From Amycolatopsis coloradensis (GTDB lineage Bacteria > Actinomycetota > Actinomycetes > Mycobacteriales > Pseudonocardiaceae): a DNA stretch of 58,001 nucleotides. Numbering within the stretch: position 1 is the stretch's first letter; every line of letters starts with the position of its first letter. Below the pieces are notes generated by a model, which saw only the letters and a program-made list of their open reading frames with translations, searched no databases and was not told the DNA's origin. The DNA lies in assembly GCF_037997115.1 (NCBI RefSeq), contig NZ_CP150484.1, positions 4,216,103 to 4,274,103 of the forward strand, given 5' to 3'. The position numbers and the translations under genes were made by a program. Positions 43,208-53,451 of the stretch are shown piece by piece.

Positions 43208-43387
43208 ATGGGCAACCGTCCGGCCAGCGCCGTCTCGCTGTTCACCGCGGTCGGGACCGGGCTCTGCCTGATCGTGGGGCTGATCGCCCTGATCCGGCAT
43301 TGGTCGCCGGGATATCTGGCGATCTGGTGCGCCGCGCTGGCCGTGGCCGTCGGCTTCAATCTGTGGGCGGCGAAGGGGCGTGAATGA
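43208..43387 (+). CDS. Small two-helix membrane protein
   Basis: A 59-aa protein with two hydrophobic stretches ([20 protein letters not shown] and [19 protein letters not shown]) and a basic loop between them. The start is uncertain: an in-frame GTG at 43142 would add 22 residues. It overlaps by 32 nt the end of the convergent BtuF-like gene. Family not recognised. Confidence 0.55.
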   Translation: MGNRPASAVSLFTAVGTGLCLIVGLIALIRHWSPGYLAIWCAALAVAVGFNLWAAKGRE

Positions 43388-44222
43388 GATCGGCGAGGAT
43401 CTCGGCGCCGTCGACGACGCGCGGGCCTGGCCGGTTGAAGTAGGCCGGTCCGTCCAAGATGTGCACGGCCGGGATGTCGTCCCAGCCCGGCAAGCCGGTC
43501 AGCAGCGGTAATTCCGCCTTGGTCCGCTCCGGCGGGAAGCCGCAGGGCATGAGCAGTAGCACGTCGGGTCGCGCCTCGGCGACAGCGTCCCAGGTGATGG
43601 GGCGAGTGTGTTCGCCCGCGGCGGCGAGCAGGGGGACGCCACCGGCGGCCTCGATCTGCTCCGGGACCCAGTGCCCGGCCGGCCAGAGCGGGTCGAGCCA
43701 TTCGATGGCCGCCACCCTCGGCCGCGGTCGTCCCGCGACGCGGCCCCGGACGGCCTCCCGGCGTTCCCGGAGAAGACGAGCCTCGGAAGTCGCACGTTCG
43801 GGGACACCCAGTACCTCACCGAGCGTGGCCAAACAGCTGAAGACGCCGTCGAGCGTTCGCGGTTCGAGGCTGACCACCCGCGTGTCGCCGTCCAGCGTGC
43901 GCACGGTCTCCGAGACCTGCCGGTAGGAGACCGCGCAGACGTCGCAGAGGTCCTGTGTGAGCACGACGTCGGGTTCGGCCTCCGCGAGCAGCGCGGCGTC
44001 GAGGGAGTACAGGGCCGAACCGCGATGCTCGCCGTCGACGGCCGCCGAAATCTCCCGGCTCGACAGCACGTCGTGGTCGATCGTGCTGCTCGTGACCACC
44101 GGGACGTCGTCCAGCGCGCCGGGTGGCCAGTCGCATTCGTGGGTCCGGCCGGCCAGTGACGGCAGGAGCCCGAGGGTCGCGACGAAGTCGGTCGCGGCGG
44201 GGAGCAGCGAGACGATCCGCAT
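43356..44222 (-). CDS. BtuF-like (cobalamin/siderophore-binding fold) protein lacking a signal peptide
   Basis: A 288-aa type III periplasmic-binding fold protein starting directly at [18 protein letters not shown], without signal or lipobox. Characteristic elements are [43 protein letters not shown] and [17 protein letters not shown]. Databases often call this group cobalamin-binding protein. It must act in the cytosol, and no permease or ATPase is near it. Whether it binds a corrinoid is unknown, but the cobalamin locus elsewhere in the window makes it worth noting. A longer start at 44318 is unlikely. Confidence 0.85.
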   Translation of the reverse strand: MRIVSLLPAATDFVATLGLLPSLAGRTHECDWPPGALDDVPVVTSSTIDHDVLSSREISAAVDGEHRGSALYSLDAALLAEAEPDVVLTQDLCDVCAVSYRQVSETVRTLDGDTRVVSLEPRTLDGVFSCLATLGEVLGVPERATSEARLLRERREAVRGRVAGRPRPRVAAIEWLDPLWPAGHWVPEQIEAAGGVPLLAAAGEHTRPITWDAVAEARPDVLLLMPCGFPPERTKAELPLLTGLPGWDDIPAVHILDGPAYFNRPGPRVVDGAEILADLIHAPSPPTD

Positions 44223-44296
44223 CCGCCCACGGTAGGCGACCGGTCCATCCTGCACATCTGCGCGGGGCAAATGCTTGAAAGTGCGCCAATAGAGCA

Positions 44297-44350
44297 TTGA
44301 CGTTGCACAAAACTGCACCTAACGTGACAGCTATTGCGCACAACTGGCAC
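44297..44350 (+). promoter_or_regulatory. Promoter with TTGC(G/A)C dyads before the sugar operon
   Basis: A near-consensus promoter is visible: TTGACG (44297-44302), 17-nt spacer, TAACGT (44320-44325). The spacer is TTGCACAAAACTGCACC and a related copy, ATTGCGCACAACTGGCAC, follows the -10. Similar TTGCGC motifs precede the SBP gene and the GH31 gene, so the DeoR regulator encoded in this locus is the likely binder. Confidence 0.6.
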
Positions 44351-44363
44351 GGATGGGGAGTTC

Positions 44364-45245
44364 ATGAGCGGGACCTTCATGGCGGCGGAGATCGCGAGCC
44401 AGCCCGGCTGCTGGCGGGAAGCGGCGGCGCTGGCCTCGGCGAACAGTGACCTGCTGCCGCCGCCGGGCGCGCGAGTCGCGATCGTCGGCTGCGGCACGTC
44501 GTGGTTCATCGGCCAGGCGTACGCCGTCCTCCGGGAGTCCGCCGGGCTCGGCGAGACCGACGCCTTCGCCGCGTCCGAGTTCCCGTCCGCCCGGACTTAC
44601 GACCACGTCGTGGCGCTGACCAGGTCGGGTACGACGACCGAGGTCCACGCCTTGCTGGCGAAGCTGCGGGGCAAGACGCCGACCATCGCGATCACCGGCG
44701 TGCCGCGCGAGATCGAGACCGCCGCGGACACGATCGTCGACCTCTCCGTGGTGGACGAGCGCTCGGTCGTGCAGACCCGGTTCGCCACGACGGCGCTGGC
44801 GATGCTGCGCGCCCATCTCGGCGAGGATCTGACCGTGGTCGCCGACCAGGCCGAACGCGTACTCGCCGAACCGCTGCCCGACGAACTCGTCGCCGCGGAG
44901 CAGTTCAGCTTCCTCGGCACCGGCTGGTCCGTGGGCATCGCGAACGAGGCCGCGCTCAAGTTCCGCGAGGCGTGCCTGCTGTGGACGGAGTCGTACCCGG
45001 CGTGGGACTACCGGCACGGGCCGATCAGCATCAGCGAACCCGGCCGGGTGACCTGGATGTTCGGGCGCGCGCCGGAAGGGCTGGCCGACGACGTCGCCCG
45101 CGCGGGCGGCCTGTTCGTCGAGAGCGGCCTGGACCCGCTGGCGGATCTGGTCCGCGCGCAGCGTGTCGCCGGGGCCATCGCCGCCCGCAAGGGACTCGAC
45201 CCTGACAACCCTCGCAGCCTCACCCGTTCCGTCGTCCTGACCTGA
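44364..45245 (+). CDS. SIS-domain sugar-phosphate isomerase/deaminase, AgaS-like role
   Basis: A 293-aa protein with two SIS domains: VAIVGCGTSWFIGQAYAVLR (about 36-55), ALTRSGTTTEVHALLAKLRG and, in the second half, FLGTGWSVGIANEAALKFRE. These resemble the isomerase half of GlmS/AgaS, which act on aminosugar 6-phosphates. First gene of an operon with a PfkB kinase and a class II aldolase, the set expected for galactosamine-6-P to tagatose-6-P to tagatose-1,6-bisphosphate. It is shorter than AgaS (about 385 aa). GGGGAG precedes the ATG. Confidence 0.85.
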   Translation: MSGTFMAAEIASQPGCWREAAALASANSDLLPPPGARVAIVGCGTSWFIGQAYAVLRESAGLGETDAFAASEFPSARTYDHVVALTRSGTTTEVHALLAKLRGKTPTIAITGVPREIETAADTIVDLSVVDERSVVQTRFATTALAMLRAHLGEDLTVVADQAERVLAEPLPDELVAAEQFSFLGTGWSVGIANEAALKFREACLLWTESYPAWDYRHGPISISEPGRVTWMFGRAPEGLADDVARAGGLFVESGLDPLADLVRAQRVAGAIAARKGLDPDNPRSLTRSVVLT

Positions 45246-45252
45246 GCTCATC

Positions 45253-46143
45253 GTGATCGTCACCGTCACGCCGAACACCGCGCTGGACGTCACGTACACA
45301 ATGGACGGTCTGCGGCCCGGTGACGTGCACCGGGTACGGGAAGTGCGGCACCGGGCGGGTGGCAAGGGCGTCAACGTCGCCCGCGTGCTGCACACGCTCG
45401 GTGCCGACGTCCGTGCGATCTTCACGGCCGGTGGCTCGACGGGAGCCGCCGTCGTGGGTGATCTCGCGGCGGCGGGCATTGCGGCGGGCGTCGTTCCGAT
45501 CGGCGGCGAAACCCGGCGCACCACCACGGTTCTCGCGGGCGACGGATCGGTCACGCTGCTCAACGAGCCAGGGCCACGGCTCACCGGGGACGAATGGCAA
45601 GCGCTTGCGGCGGCCGTCCGGGCTCGGAAGCCGGACGTGCTCGTCTGCTCGGGCAGCCTGCCGCCGGGAGCCGGGGGGTACGCCGGGCTCTTCGGTGACG
45701 CACCGTCCATCTTGGACACTTCCGGCGATGCGCTGCTCGCCGGACTGGCCGGGAAGCCGACCGTGGTCAAACCGAACGCGGACGAACTGCGCGAAGTCAC
45801 CGGCCTGCGTGACCCGGTGGCCGCCGCGGCCGAACTCCGCAAGGCGGGAGCGGGCGCCGTCGTCGTCTCGCTGGGACCCGAGGGACTGCTGGCGGTGACC
45901 GGATCCGGCACCTGGCACGCGGCGCCGTCCACTGTGCTCCGCGGCAACACCACCGGCGCGGGTGACGCCGTCGTCGCGGCACTGGCGCTGGGGCTCAGCC
46001 GCGTCGAACCGTGGCCGGACATTCTGCGCCGTGCCGTCGCGTTGTCCGGGGCGGCCGTGCTCGGCCCGCTCGCCGGCGACGTCGATCTGGCGCACTACCA
46101 AGCCGAACAGGGGCTGGTCGCCGTGCGCGCCCGCCCGGACTAG
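45253..46143 (+). CDS. PfkB-family hexose phosphate kinase, tagatose-6-P/fructose-1-P kinase type
   Basis: A 296-aa PfkB-family kinase of the 1-phosphofructokinase/tagatose-6-phosphate kinase group: VTVTPNTALDVTYTMDGLRP, RAGGKGVNVARVLHTLG, VVKPNADELREVTGL and the ATP/anion hole with catalytic Asp in GNTTGAGDAVVAALALGLS. It should phosphorylate a ketose phosphate at the free end. GTG start 7 nt after the SIS gene, 10 nt before the aldolase gene. Confidence 0.9.
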   Translation: MIVTVTPNTALDVTYTMDGLRPGDVHRVREVRHRAGGKGVNVARVLHTLGADVRAIFTAGGSTGAAVVGDLAAAGIAAGVVPIGGETRRTTTVLAGDGSVTLLNEPGPRLTGDEWQALAAAVRARKPDVLVCSGSLPPGAGGYAGLFGDAPSILDTSGDALLAGLAGKPTVVKPNADELREVTGLRDPVAAAAELRKAGAGAVVVSLGPEGLLAVTGSGTWHAAPSTVLRGNTTGAGDAVVAALALGLSRVEPWPDILRRAVALSGAAVLGPLAGDVDLAHYQAEQGLVAVRARPD

Positions 46144-46153
46144 GAGAACTGCC

Positions 46154-47035
46154 ATGCCTCTGGTGGGAACCGGGGAAATCGTCGGAGCCGCCGCGGCGGC
46201 CGGGCGCGGCTGCGGCGCGTTCAACGCGATCCAGCTCGAACACCTCACCGCCATCGTCGACGGCGCGGCCGCGGCGGAAGCGCCGGTGATCGTGCAGCTG
46301 AGCCAGAACGCCGTGAAGTACCACGGCTCGCTGGCGCCGGTCGGCGCGGCGGCGCTGGCCGTGGCCAGGAGTGCGGACACGCCGGTCGCGGTGCATCTCG
46401 ACCACGCCGAATCGGCCGACCTCGTCCGCGAAGCGGTCACGCTCGGCTTCGGCTCCGTCATGTTCGACGCGTCCAAACTGGATTACACCGACAACGTGCG
46501 CGCCACGCGGGAAGTCGCCGCGTACTGCCACGACCACGGCGTGTGGGTGGAGGCCGAACTCGGGGAGGTCGGTGGCAAGGACGGCGTCCACGCACCCGGC
46601 GCGCGCACCGATCCCGACGAGGCGGCGCAGTTCGTCGCGTCCACCGGCGTCGACGCGCTGGCGGTGGCGGTGGGCAGTTCGCACGCCATGCTCACCCGTG
46701 ACGCCGCACTGGACTTCGAGCTGATCGCGCGGCTGCGGGAGCGGGTGCCGGTGCCGCTGGTGTTGCACGGGTCGTCCGGCGTGCCGGACGACGGGCTGGC
46801 CGAGGCGGTACGGGCCGGGATGACGAAGATCAACATCGCCACCCAGCTCAACAAGGTGTTCACCGCGGCCGTCGCGGAGGACTGGCGCGCGCATCCGGAG
46901 CGCGTCGATCCGCGAAAGTACCTCGGTGCAGGCAGGGCGGCGGTCGCCGTCGAGGTGCGGCGACTGCTGGGAGTGCTCAAGCTTGATCAGGTTGAACCGG
47001 TCAAGGTGACGATTGAGCAGACTTTGCGCGATTGA
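46154..47035 (+). CDS. Class II ketose-bisphosphate aldolase, tagatose-type
   Basis: A 293-aa zinc aldolase: GAFNAIQLEHLTAIVDGAAA, VAVHLDHAESADLVREAVTL, GFGSVMFDASKLDYTDNV, VEAELGEVGGKDGVH and VLHGSSGVPDDGLAEAVRAG with KINIATQLNK. The short length and the GFGSVMFD pattern are closer to GatY/KbaY tagatose-bisphosphate aldolases than to housekeeping FbaA. It would yield dihydroxyacetone phosphate and glyceraldehyde 3-phosphate. Ends 81 bp before the SBP gene. Confidence 0.88.
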   Translation: MPLVGTGEIVGAAAAAGRGCGAFNAIQLEHLTAIVDGAAAAEAPVIVQLSQNAVKYHGSLAPVGAAALAVARSADTPVAVHLDHAESADLVREAVTLGFGSVMFDASKLDYTDNVRATREVAAYCHDHGVWVEAELGEVGGKDGVHAPGARTDPDEAAQFVASTGVDALAVAVGSSHAMLTRDAALDFELIARLRERVPVPLVLHGSSGVPDDGLAEAVRAGMTKINIATQLNKVFTAAVAEDWRAHPERVDPRKYLGAGRAAVAVEVRRLLGVLKLDQVEPVKVTIEQTLRD

Positions 47036-47038
47036 CTG

Positions 47039-47085
47039 TTGACATGTGCGCGAAACCTCACAAAACTGCGCAACAACAAGCAGAA
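47039..47085 (+). promoter_or_regulatory. Promoter/operator region before the sugar ABC genes
   Basis: TTGACA (47039-47044) is a consensus -35, followed by TGTGCGCGAAACCTCACAAA and ACTGCGCAAC, which repeat the TTGCGC/TGCGCAA dyad seen at 44297-44350 and 54725-54777. A clear -10 is lacking. It could give the transporter genes their own repressible promoter. Confidence 0.45.
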
Positions 47086-47116
47086 CTTGTGTGATCTTCG
47101 ATCCAGGTGGTGGCGG

Positions 47117-48508
47117 ATGCGGGTAGGCAGGCTCACGGCATTGACGGCAGGGGCGGCGCTCCTGCTCGCGGGATGCGGCGGCGGGGACACGGCCGGTGGC
47201 ACCGGCGAGAACGCGCTCCCGGGCGTCGACCAGTTCCTCAACGCGCCCTGTCCGGAGGCGGGGGTGAAACCCGTGACGGACAAGGAATTCACCTACTGGT
47301 CCATGTGGACGGCCGACGAGCCGCAGGGCAAGGTCCTCCAGAAGGCCTTCAAATGCTTCCAGGAGAAGACCGGTGTCAAGGTCGACGTGCAGTGGCTGGG
47401 CCGCAAGGCCTACACGCAGAATCTGGTGCCCGCGCTGAACACCGACGCGGTGCCGGACCTGTTCGACCAGGACGTCAGCAAGGTCGGCGCGGCTGTCATG
47501 ACGCCGGGCGGCACGCAAAGCGTCGACGACGTGTTCGCGATGAAGGTCGGTGAGGGCGACAAGACCGTCAAGGACGTGCTTTCGCCCAGCTCGTACGACT
47601 TCCCGCAGAACAAGGACCGCGAGGGCCACAACTTCATGGTCCCGTACACGATCCAGTCGAGCGCGTGGTGGTTCAACAAGGACACCGCCGGCGACATCCA
47701 GCAGCCGAAGACGATGGACGAGCTGATCGGCCTGTTCGACAAGGCGAAGGCCGACGGCAAGGCCGCCATCAGCCTCGACGGCGACATCCCGTTCTACAAC
47801 ATGTACTTCTACACCCAGCTCGCCGAGCGGTACGTCGGCGCGGGCGGGCTCTACAAGGCCGCGACCGACAAGACCGGCCAGGCGTGGAAGACCGAGCCCG
47901 GTTTCCTCAAGGCGGCCACCGAAACCGCGAAGCTGCCCAAGTACTTCATCGACGGCTGGGACGCGGCGAAGTTCCCGCAGGTGCAGCAGCGCTGGGCGGA
48001 CGGCGACTCCCGGTTCCTCTACGTCGGCAGCTGGGCGCCGAGTGAGACCCGTGAGTACCTGGACAAGCAGGGCGCCGGAACGAAGATCAACTACGGCTCC
48101 TTCCAGTTCCCGATGCCCGAAGGCGCCACGCACGACACCGTCGAGCAGATGTCGATCGGTTTCTCGGTGACCAAGAAGGCCAAGCACGCCGAGGCGGCCA
48201 AGGCGTTCATCGCCTACTTCCTCAACAAGGACCTGCTCGCCGGGATCCCGATCGTGGCCGACAACCTCGTGCCGCGCGCCGACCTCGCCGTGCCGGACGA
48301 CCTCAAGCAGGTCAAGGCCGCGCTGGACGACCCGAAGAAGGAGCACGTCCTGCAGTACGACGGGATCGACGGCATCGCCGGCGGCAAATGGCAGACCGAC
48401 GTCTTCGACCCCGCCGACATCGCGCTGCTGAAGGGCCAGATCACGCCGCAGCAGTTCGTGGACCAGCTCGCCACCAAGGGCGCCGAGTTCTGGAAGAACC
48501 AGGGCTGA
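47117..48508 (+). CDS. Sugar ABC transporter substrate-binding lipoprotein (CUT1)
   Basis: A 463-aa extracellular lipoprotein (lipobox LLAGC, Cys20) of the family-1 solute-binding fold: FTYWSMWTADEPQGKVLQKA, FKCFQEKTGVKVDVQWLGRK, VPDLFDQDVSKVG and VPYTIQSSAWWFNKDTAGDI. CUT1 proteins bind oligosaccharides or aminosugars. The ATG at 47117 is followed by RVGRLTALTAG; an upstream open frame to 47039 is unlikely. TGATG overlap with the first permease. The ligand is inferred from the locus as GalNAc or a related glycan. Confidence 0.92.
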   Translation: MRVGRLTALTAGAALLLAGCGGGDTAGGTGENALPGVDQFLNAPCPEAGVKPVTDKEFTYWSMWTADEPQGKVLQKAFKCFQEKTGVKVDVQWLGRKAYTQNLVPALNTDAVPDLFDQDVSKVGAAVMTPGGTQSVDDVFAMKVGEGDKTVKDVLSPSSYDFPQNKDREGHNFMVPYTIQSSAWWFNKDTAGDIQQPKTMDELIGLFDKAKADGKAAISLDGDIPFYNMYFYTQLAERYVGAGGLYKAATDKTGQAWKTEPGFLKAATETAKLPKYFIDGWDAAKFPQVQQRWADGDSRFLYVGSWAPSETREYLDKQGAGTKINYGSFQFPMPEGATHDTVEQMSIGFSVTKKAKHAEAAKAFIAYFLNKDLLAGIPIVADNLVPRADLAVPDDLKQVKAALDDPKKEHVLQYDGIDGIAGGKWQTDVFDPADIALLKGQITPQQFVDQLATKGAEFWKNQG

Positions 48509-49458
48509 TGGCCACGGTCACGACGCCGATCACACCGCCGGCGCGGGCGGTGAAGGCCGGGGCGCACCTGAGTCGCAAGAAACGGCTGTTCTGGCCGTTC
48601 GCCGCGCCGGCGCTGGTGCTGTACCTGGCCTTCCTGGTACTGCCGACGATCGCGACCGTGGTGCTGAGCTTCACCAGCTGGGCCGGGGCGGGAGACACGC
48701 CGGAGCCCAACGGCGTCACCAACTACACGCAGATGTGGGCGAGCGACTCGTTCCAGTACGCCTTCCGCAACACGCTGATCTACGTGTTCCTCGGCGGGAT
48801 CGGCACGTTCGCGCTGGCGTTCCTGTTCACCATGGTGTTGCGGGACATGAAGGGCGGCAAGATCGTCCGCGCGATCCTGTTCTTCCCGAACATCGTGGCG
48901 CCGGTCGCGCTCGGCATGTTCCTCGGCTTCGTCTTCAAGTACCAGCCGGGGAAGCAAGGCCTCGCGAACTACGTGCTGGAAAGCCTCGGCGCGGACGCGG
49001 CGAAGTTCCTCGCACCGTCCAATGTGACCGGTGTGGTGACGGCCTCGCTGATCTGGGCCAGCTCGGGTTTCTACATCACCATCCTGATGGCCGCGGTCGA
49101 CCGCATCCCGCCGTATCTCTACGAGGACGCCGAGCTGGGCGGCGCTTCGCCGTGGCAGAAGTTCAAGAACATCACGCTGCCGATGACCTGGGACGTCGTC
49201 GGTGTCGCCGGGGTGCTGTGGACGATCAACGCGCTCAAGATCTTCGAGCTGGTGTTCGTGCTGGCCGGTCCGGGCACCTACGCCCCGCCCAACGAGGCGT
49301 GGACGCTCGGGATCTACGTGTTCGACCGGACCTTCGGCTCGAACGGCACCCCGGACTTCGGCGCCGCCTGTGCCTGCGCGGTGGCGATGATCGTGCTGGT
49401 GTCCGTGCTCGTCGTCCTGCTCCGCCGGTTGATGCGCCGTGACGCGATCCAGTTCTGA
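48508..49458 (+). CDS. Sugar ABC transporter permease (MalF/UgpA-like)
   Basis: A 316-aa permease with six helices: FWPFAAPALVLYLAFLVLPT near the start and the EAA coupling loop YLYEDAELGGASPWQKFKNI with TLPMTWDV. Starts at the ATG sharing a base with the SBP stop (TGATG). Forms the channel with the second permease. Confidence 0.93.
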   Translation: MATVTTPITPPARAVKAGAHLSRKKRLFWPFAAPALVLYLAFLVLPTIATVVLSFTSWAGAGDTPEPNGVTNYTQMWASDSFQYAFRNTLIYVFLGGIGTFALAFLFTMVLRDMKGGKIVRAILFFPNIVAPVALGMFLGFVFKYQPGKQGLANYVLESLGADAAKFLAPSNVTGVVTASLIWASSGFYITILMAAVDRIPPYLYEDAELGGASPWQKFKNITLPMTWDVVGVAGVLWTINALKIFELVFVLAGPGTYAPPNEAWTLGIYVFDRTFGSNGTPDFGAACACAVAMIVLVSVLVVLLRRLMRRDAIQF

Positions 49459-49468
49459 GGGAGACGAA

Positions 49469-50398
49469 ATGTCCGTCACCGACGTCGAGGCGCCCGCGCG
49501 GCGAGCGGCGAAACCGGTGCGCAAGCCGCCACGCAAACCACGTCCGGCCCCCGGTGCGAAACGGTTCAGCCCGTTGCGCGTCCTGGGTTCCACGATCGTG
49601 TGGCTGTTCACCGCAGGCAACATCCTGGTGCTGTACTGGCTGCTCACGGCGTCGTTCAAGACACCGGTGGAGATCTTCACCAAGCCGTTCGACCTGCCGT
49701 ACCAGTGGTTCAAGGTCGGCAAGCCGTTCCGGAACTTCATCTACGCCTGGAACAACGCCGGTTTCGGCGAGGCCGTGCTGACCACCGTGGTCCTGGTCGG
49801 GCTGGCGACGGTCGTCACGGTCGCCGTGTCGGCGCCCTGCGCGTACGCCCTGACCAGGCTCGGCGTCCGCGGCGCCGGGCCGATGACGAACGTCGTCGCG
49901 ATCGGCATGGGCGTGCCGTTCCAGACGGTCATCATCCCGCTGTTCGTGGTGCTCAGCAAAGTGCACCTGGACAACGAATACGGCCTCTTCGTGCTGTACG
50001 TGGCGCTGTCGATCCCGTTCACGGTGTTCCTGATGACCGGGTTCTTCCGGTCACTGCCGGACGAGCTGGAGGAAGCGGCGGCGCTCGACGGCGCGTCACC
50101 GACGCGCACGTTCTTCTCGGTCATGCTGCCGCTGACCCGCGGCGGCATGATCACCGCGCTGACGCTGAACGCCATCGGCCTGTGGAACGAGACGCTGCTG
50201 GCGATCGTGTTCCTCAAGGACCAGGCGCATTTCACGCTCTCCCGCGCGCTCTTCACCTTCTACGGGGCCGCGAGCTACCAGTCGGAGTACGGCGGCCTGA
50301 TCGCCGGTGTGGCGATCGTCGTGCTCCCGATGCTCGTGCTCTACCTCGTGCTCGCCCGCCGGATCATCACCGGCCTGACCCTCGGCGCCGGAAAGTAG
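49469..50398 (+). CDS. Sugar ABC transporter permease (MalG/UgpE-like)
   Basis: A 309-aa permease. A long basic cytoplasmic N terminus (about 1-35, PVRKPPRKPRPAPGAKR) precedes six helices; the EAA motif is LPDELEEAAALDGASPTRTF with FSVMLPL. The ATG at 49469 has GGGAG upstream, 10 nt after the first permease. It ends 6 nt before the ATPase gene. Partner of the MalF-like permease. Confidence 0.93.
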   Translation: MSVTDVEAPARRAAKPVRKPPRKPRPAPGAKRFSPLRVLGSTIVWLFTAGNILVLYWLLTASFKTPVEIFTKPFDLPYQWFKVGKPFRNFIYAWNNAGFGEAVLTTVVLVGLATVVTVAVSAPCAYALTRLGVRGAGPMTNVVAIGMGVPFQTVIIPLFVVLSKVHLDNEYGLFVLYVALSIPFTVFLMTGFFRSLPDELEEAAALDGASPTRTFFSVMLPLTRGGMITALTLNAIGLWNETLLAIVFLKDQAHFTLSRALFTFYGAASYQSEYGGLIAGVAIVVLPMLVLYLVLARRIITGLTLGAGK

Positions 50399-50404
50399 GA
50401 CCTG

Positions 50405-51468
<1,064 letters not shown>

Positions 51469-51472
<4 letters not shown>

Positions 51473-53325
51473 CCCGCCTGTACCGCGCCGGACTGGTGCT
51501 CCCGGCCGCCGAGCTGGGGCCGGAGAACCCGTTGCCGCCGCTCCGGAAACCCGAAGCGGTGGCCAAGGTGTCCAATGTGGACGAGCTGCCGCCGGACCTG
51601 GCGGAGAACATCGGCTACGGCCGGCTGGACACGCCGTTGCCGTGTCTGCTGCAGGACGCCTACACCCGCGAGCGCACGGAACACGAGCTCCCGGCGTTGG
51701 TGCTGGAGAACGACAAGCTGCGCGCCACGGTGCTGCCTTCGCTGGGCGGGCGGCTGTACTCGCTGGTCCACAAGCCGTCCGGCCGCGAACTGCTCTACCG
51801 CAATCCGGTGTTCCAGCCCGCGAACCTCGCTTTACGGGACGCGTGGTTCGCGGGTGGTGTCGAGTGGAACCTCGGGAGTACCGGGCATACGACGCTGACC
51901 TGCGAACCGATGTTCGCCGCGGAGATCGAGGGCCCGGACGGCACGCCGGTGCTGCGGCTGTGGGAGTGGGAACGCACCCGTGACCTGCCGTACCAGATCG
52001 ACTTCTGGCTGCCCGACGGCTCGGATCACCTGCTCGTGGCCGTGCGGGTGCGGAACCCGCATCCCTACGACGTCCCGGTGTACTGGTGGTCGAACATCGC
52101 TGTGCCACAGAACGAAGGCACCCGAGTGCTGGCGCCCGCGACCCAGGCTTGGCACTACGGCTATTCGGGGCGGCTCGACCTGGTCGACGTGCCCGGCGAG
52201 CTCACGTATCCGGCTCGTGCCGAGGCCGCGGCGGACTACTTCTTCGAGGTGACCGGAAGGCCGTGGGTCGCTGCTGTCGAGGCTGACGGTACGGGGCTGG
52301 CGCAGTCCTCCACTGGTCGGTTGCGCGGTCGAAAGCTGTTCCTGTGGGGCGAGTCCACCGGTGGACGCCGCTGGCAGGAGTGGCTGGCTCCCGGCGCCGA
52401 CGGCTACCTGGAGATCCAGGCCGGGCTGGCTCGCACCCAGTTGGAGCACTTGCGCTTGCCGCCGGGGGAGAGCTGGGACTGGCTGGAGGCCTACGGGCCG
52501 ATAGTCGCCGATCCGGCCGCGGTGCACGGGGAAGACTGGGCGACGGCGCGCGAGGCCGTCGCCGCCGGTCTGCCGTCGGCGGAAGCCCTGGACGAATACC
52601 ACGGCGACTGGCGGAAGATCGCCGACGTCACCCCGGAATCCTTCCTGGCCACCGGTTCCGGCTGGGGCGCGCTGGAGAACCGGCGCGCGCCGATGTGCCT
52701 GCCCGGCACGCCGTTCCCGGACGAATCGCTCGGGCCGGAGCAGGAGCCGTGGCTCGCGTTGCTCGACGGGACGCCGCCGGACGGTGATCCGCTCGCGGTG
52801 CCGCCGCCGACGCTGGTGAACCGGTACTGGGCGGATCTCATGGAGTACGCGCCGAAGAACTGGCTGACCTGGTACCACCGCGGTGTCGCGCACTGGGCGG
52901 CCGGACGGCATTCGGACGCGGTCGGCGCCTGGCGCGAGTCCGTCTCGGCGGCCGAGAACCCTTGGGCATTGCGGAATCTCGCGGTCGTCACGGCCGGGCA
53001 CGAGGCCGCCTGGCTGTACCGGCGCGCGGTCGCCCTCGCGCCGTCACTGCGTCCTCTGGTCGTCGAGGCCATCGCGGCGCAACTCGCCGCGGGGCTCCCG
53101 GACGAAGCGAGCGAGCTGCTGGACGGGCTGCCCGTGGAGGGGCGGATCGCCCTGCTGACCGCCCGCACCCGGCTCGCCCTCGGCGACGTCGCCGGGGCCA
53201 AGGCCGTGTACGACACCGGTTTCGAGGTCGCGAACATCAGGGAAGGGGAAACGTCCTTGTCCGACACCTGGGCAGCGGTTTCCGAGGAACCGCTGCCGGA
53301 AGAGCACGACTTCCGGATGAAGTGA
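51469..53325 (+). CDS. DUF5107 domain protein with TPR-like C-terminus
   Basis: A 618-aa cytosolic protein. The N-terminal half (about 55-340) is a DUF5107 beta-sandwich, a galactose-mutarotase/glycoside-binding-like fold: ALVLENDKLRATVLPSLGGR, LYSLVHKPSGRELLYRNPVF, VYWWSNIAVPQNEGTRVLAP and LFLWGESTGGRRWQEWL. The C-terminal part (about 455-600) is TPR-like helical repeats (YHRGVAHWAAGRHSDAVGAW, TARTRLALGDVAGAKAVYDT). ATGA overlap with the ATPase gene. DUF5107 genes often sit in sugar loci; an epimerase, hydrolase or glycan-sensing role is possible but not shown. Confidence 0.85.
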
Positions 53326-53451
53326 CCGGCCGGGCCGCTCGACCGGCATGCCGCTCGCGGCGGACAACCGCGATGCAGCATACTGCTCGAAACAGTGGCC
53401 AACAGCGCACCGGTATGCGCGATAGGCCGCAGCGAGCTAGGAGTGGCGCCG

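Noticed and set aside
45995..48346. 783-codon minus-strand open frame across the sugar operon
   Set aside because: Antisense shadow; plus-strand aldolase and SBP genes are unambiguous.
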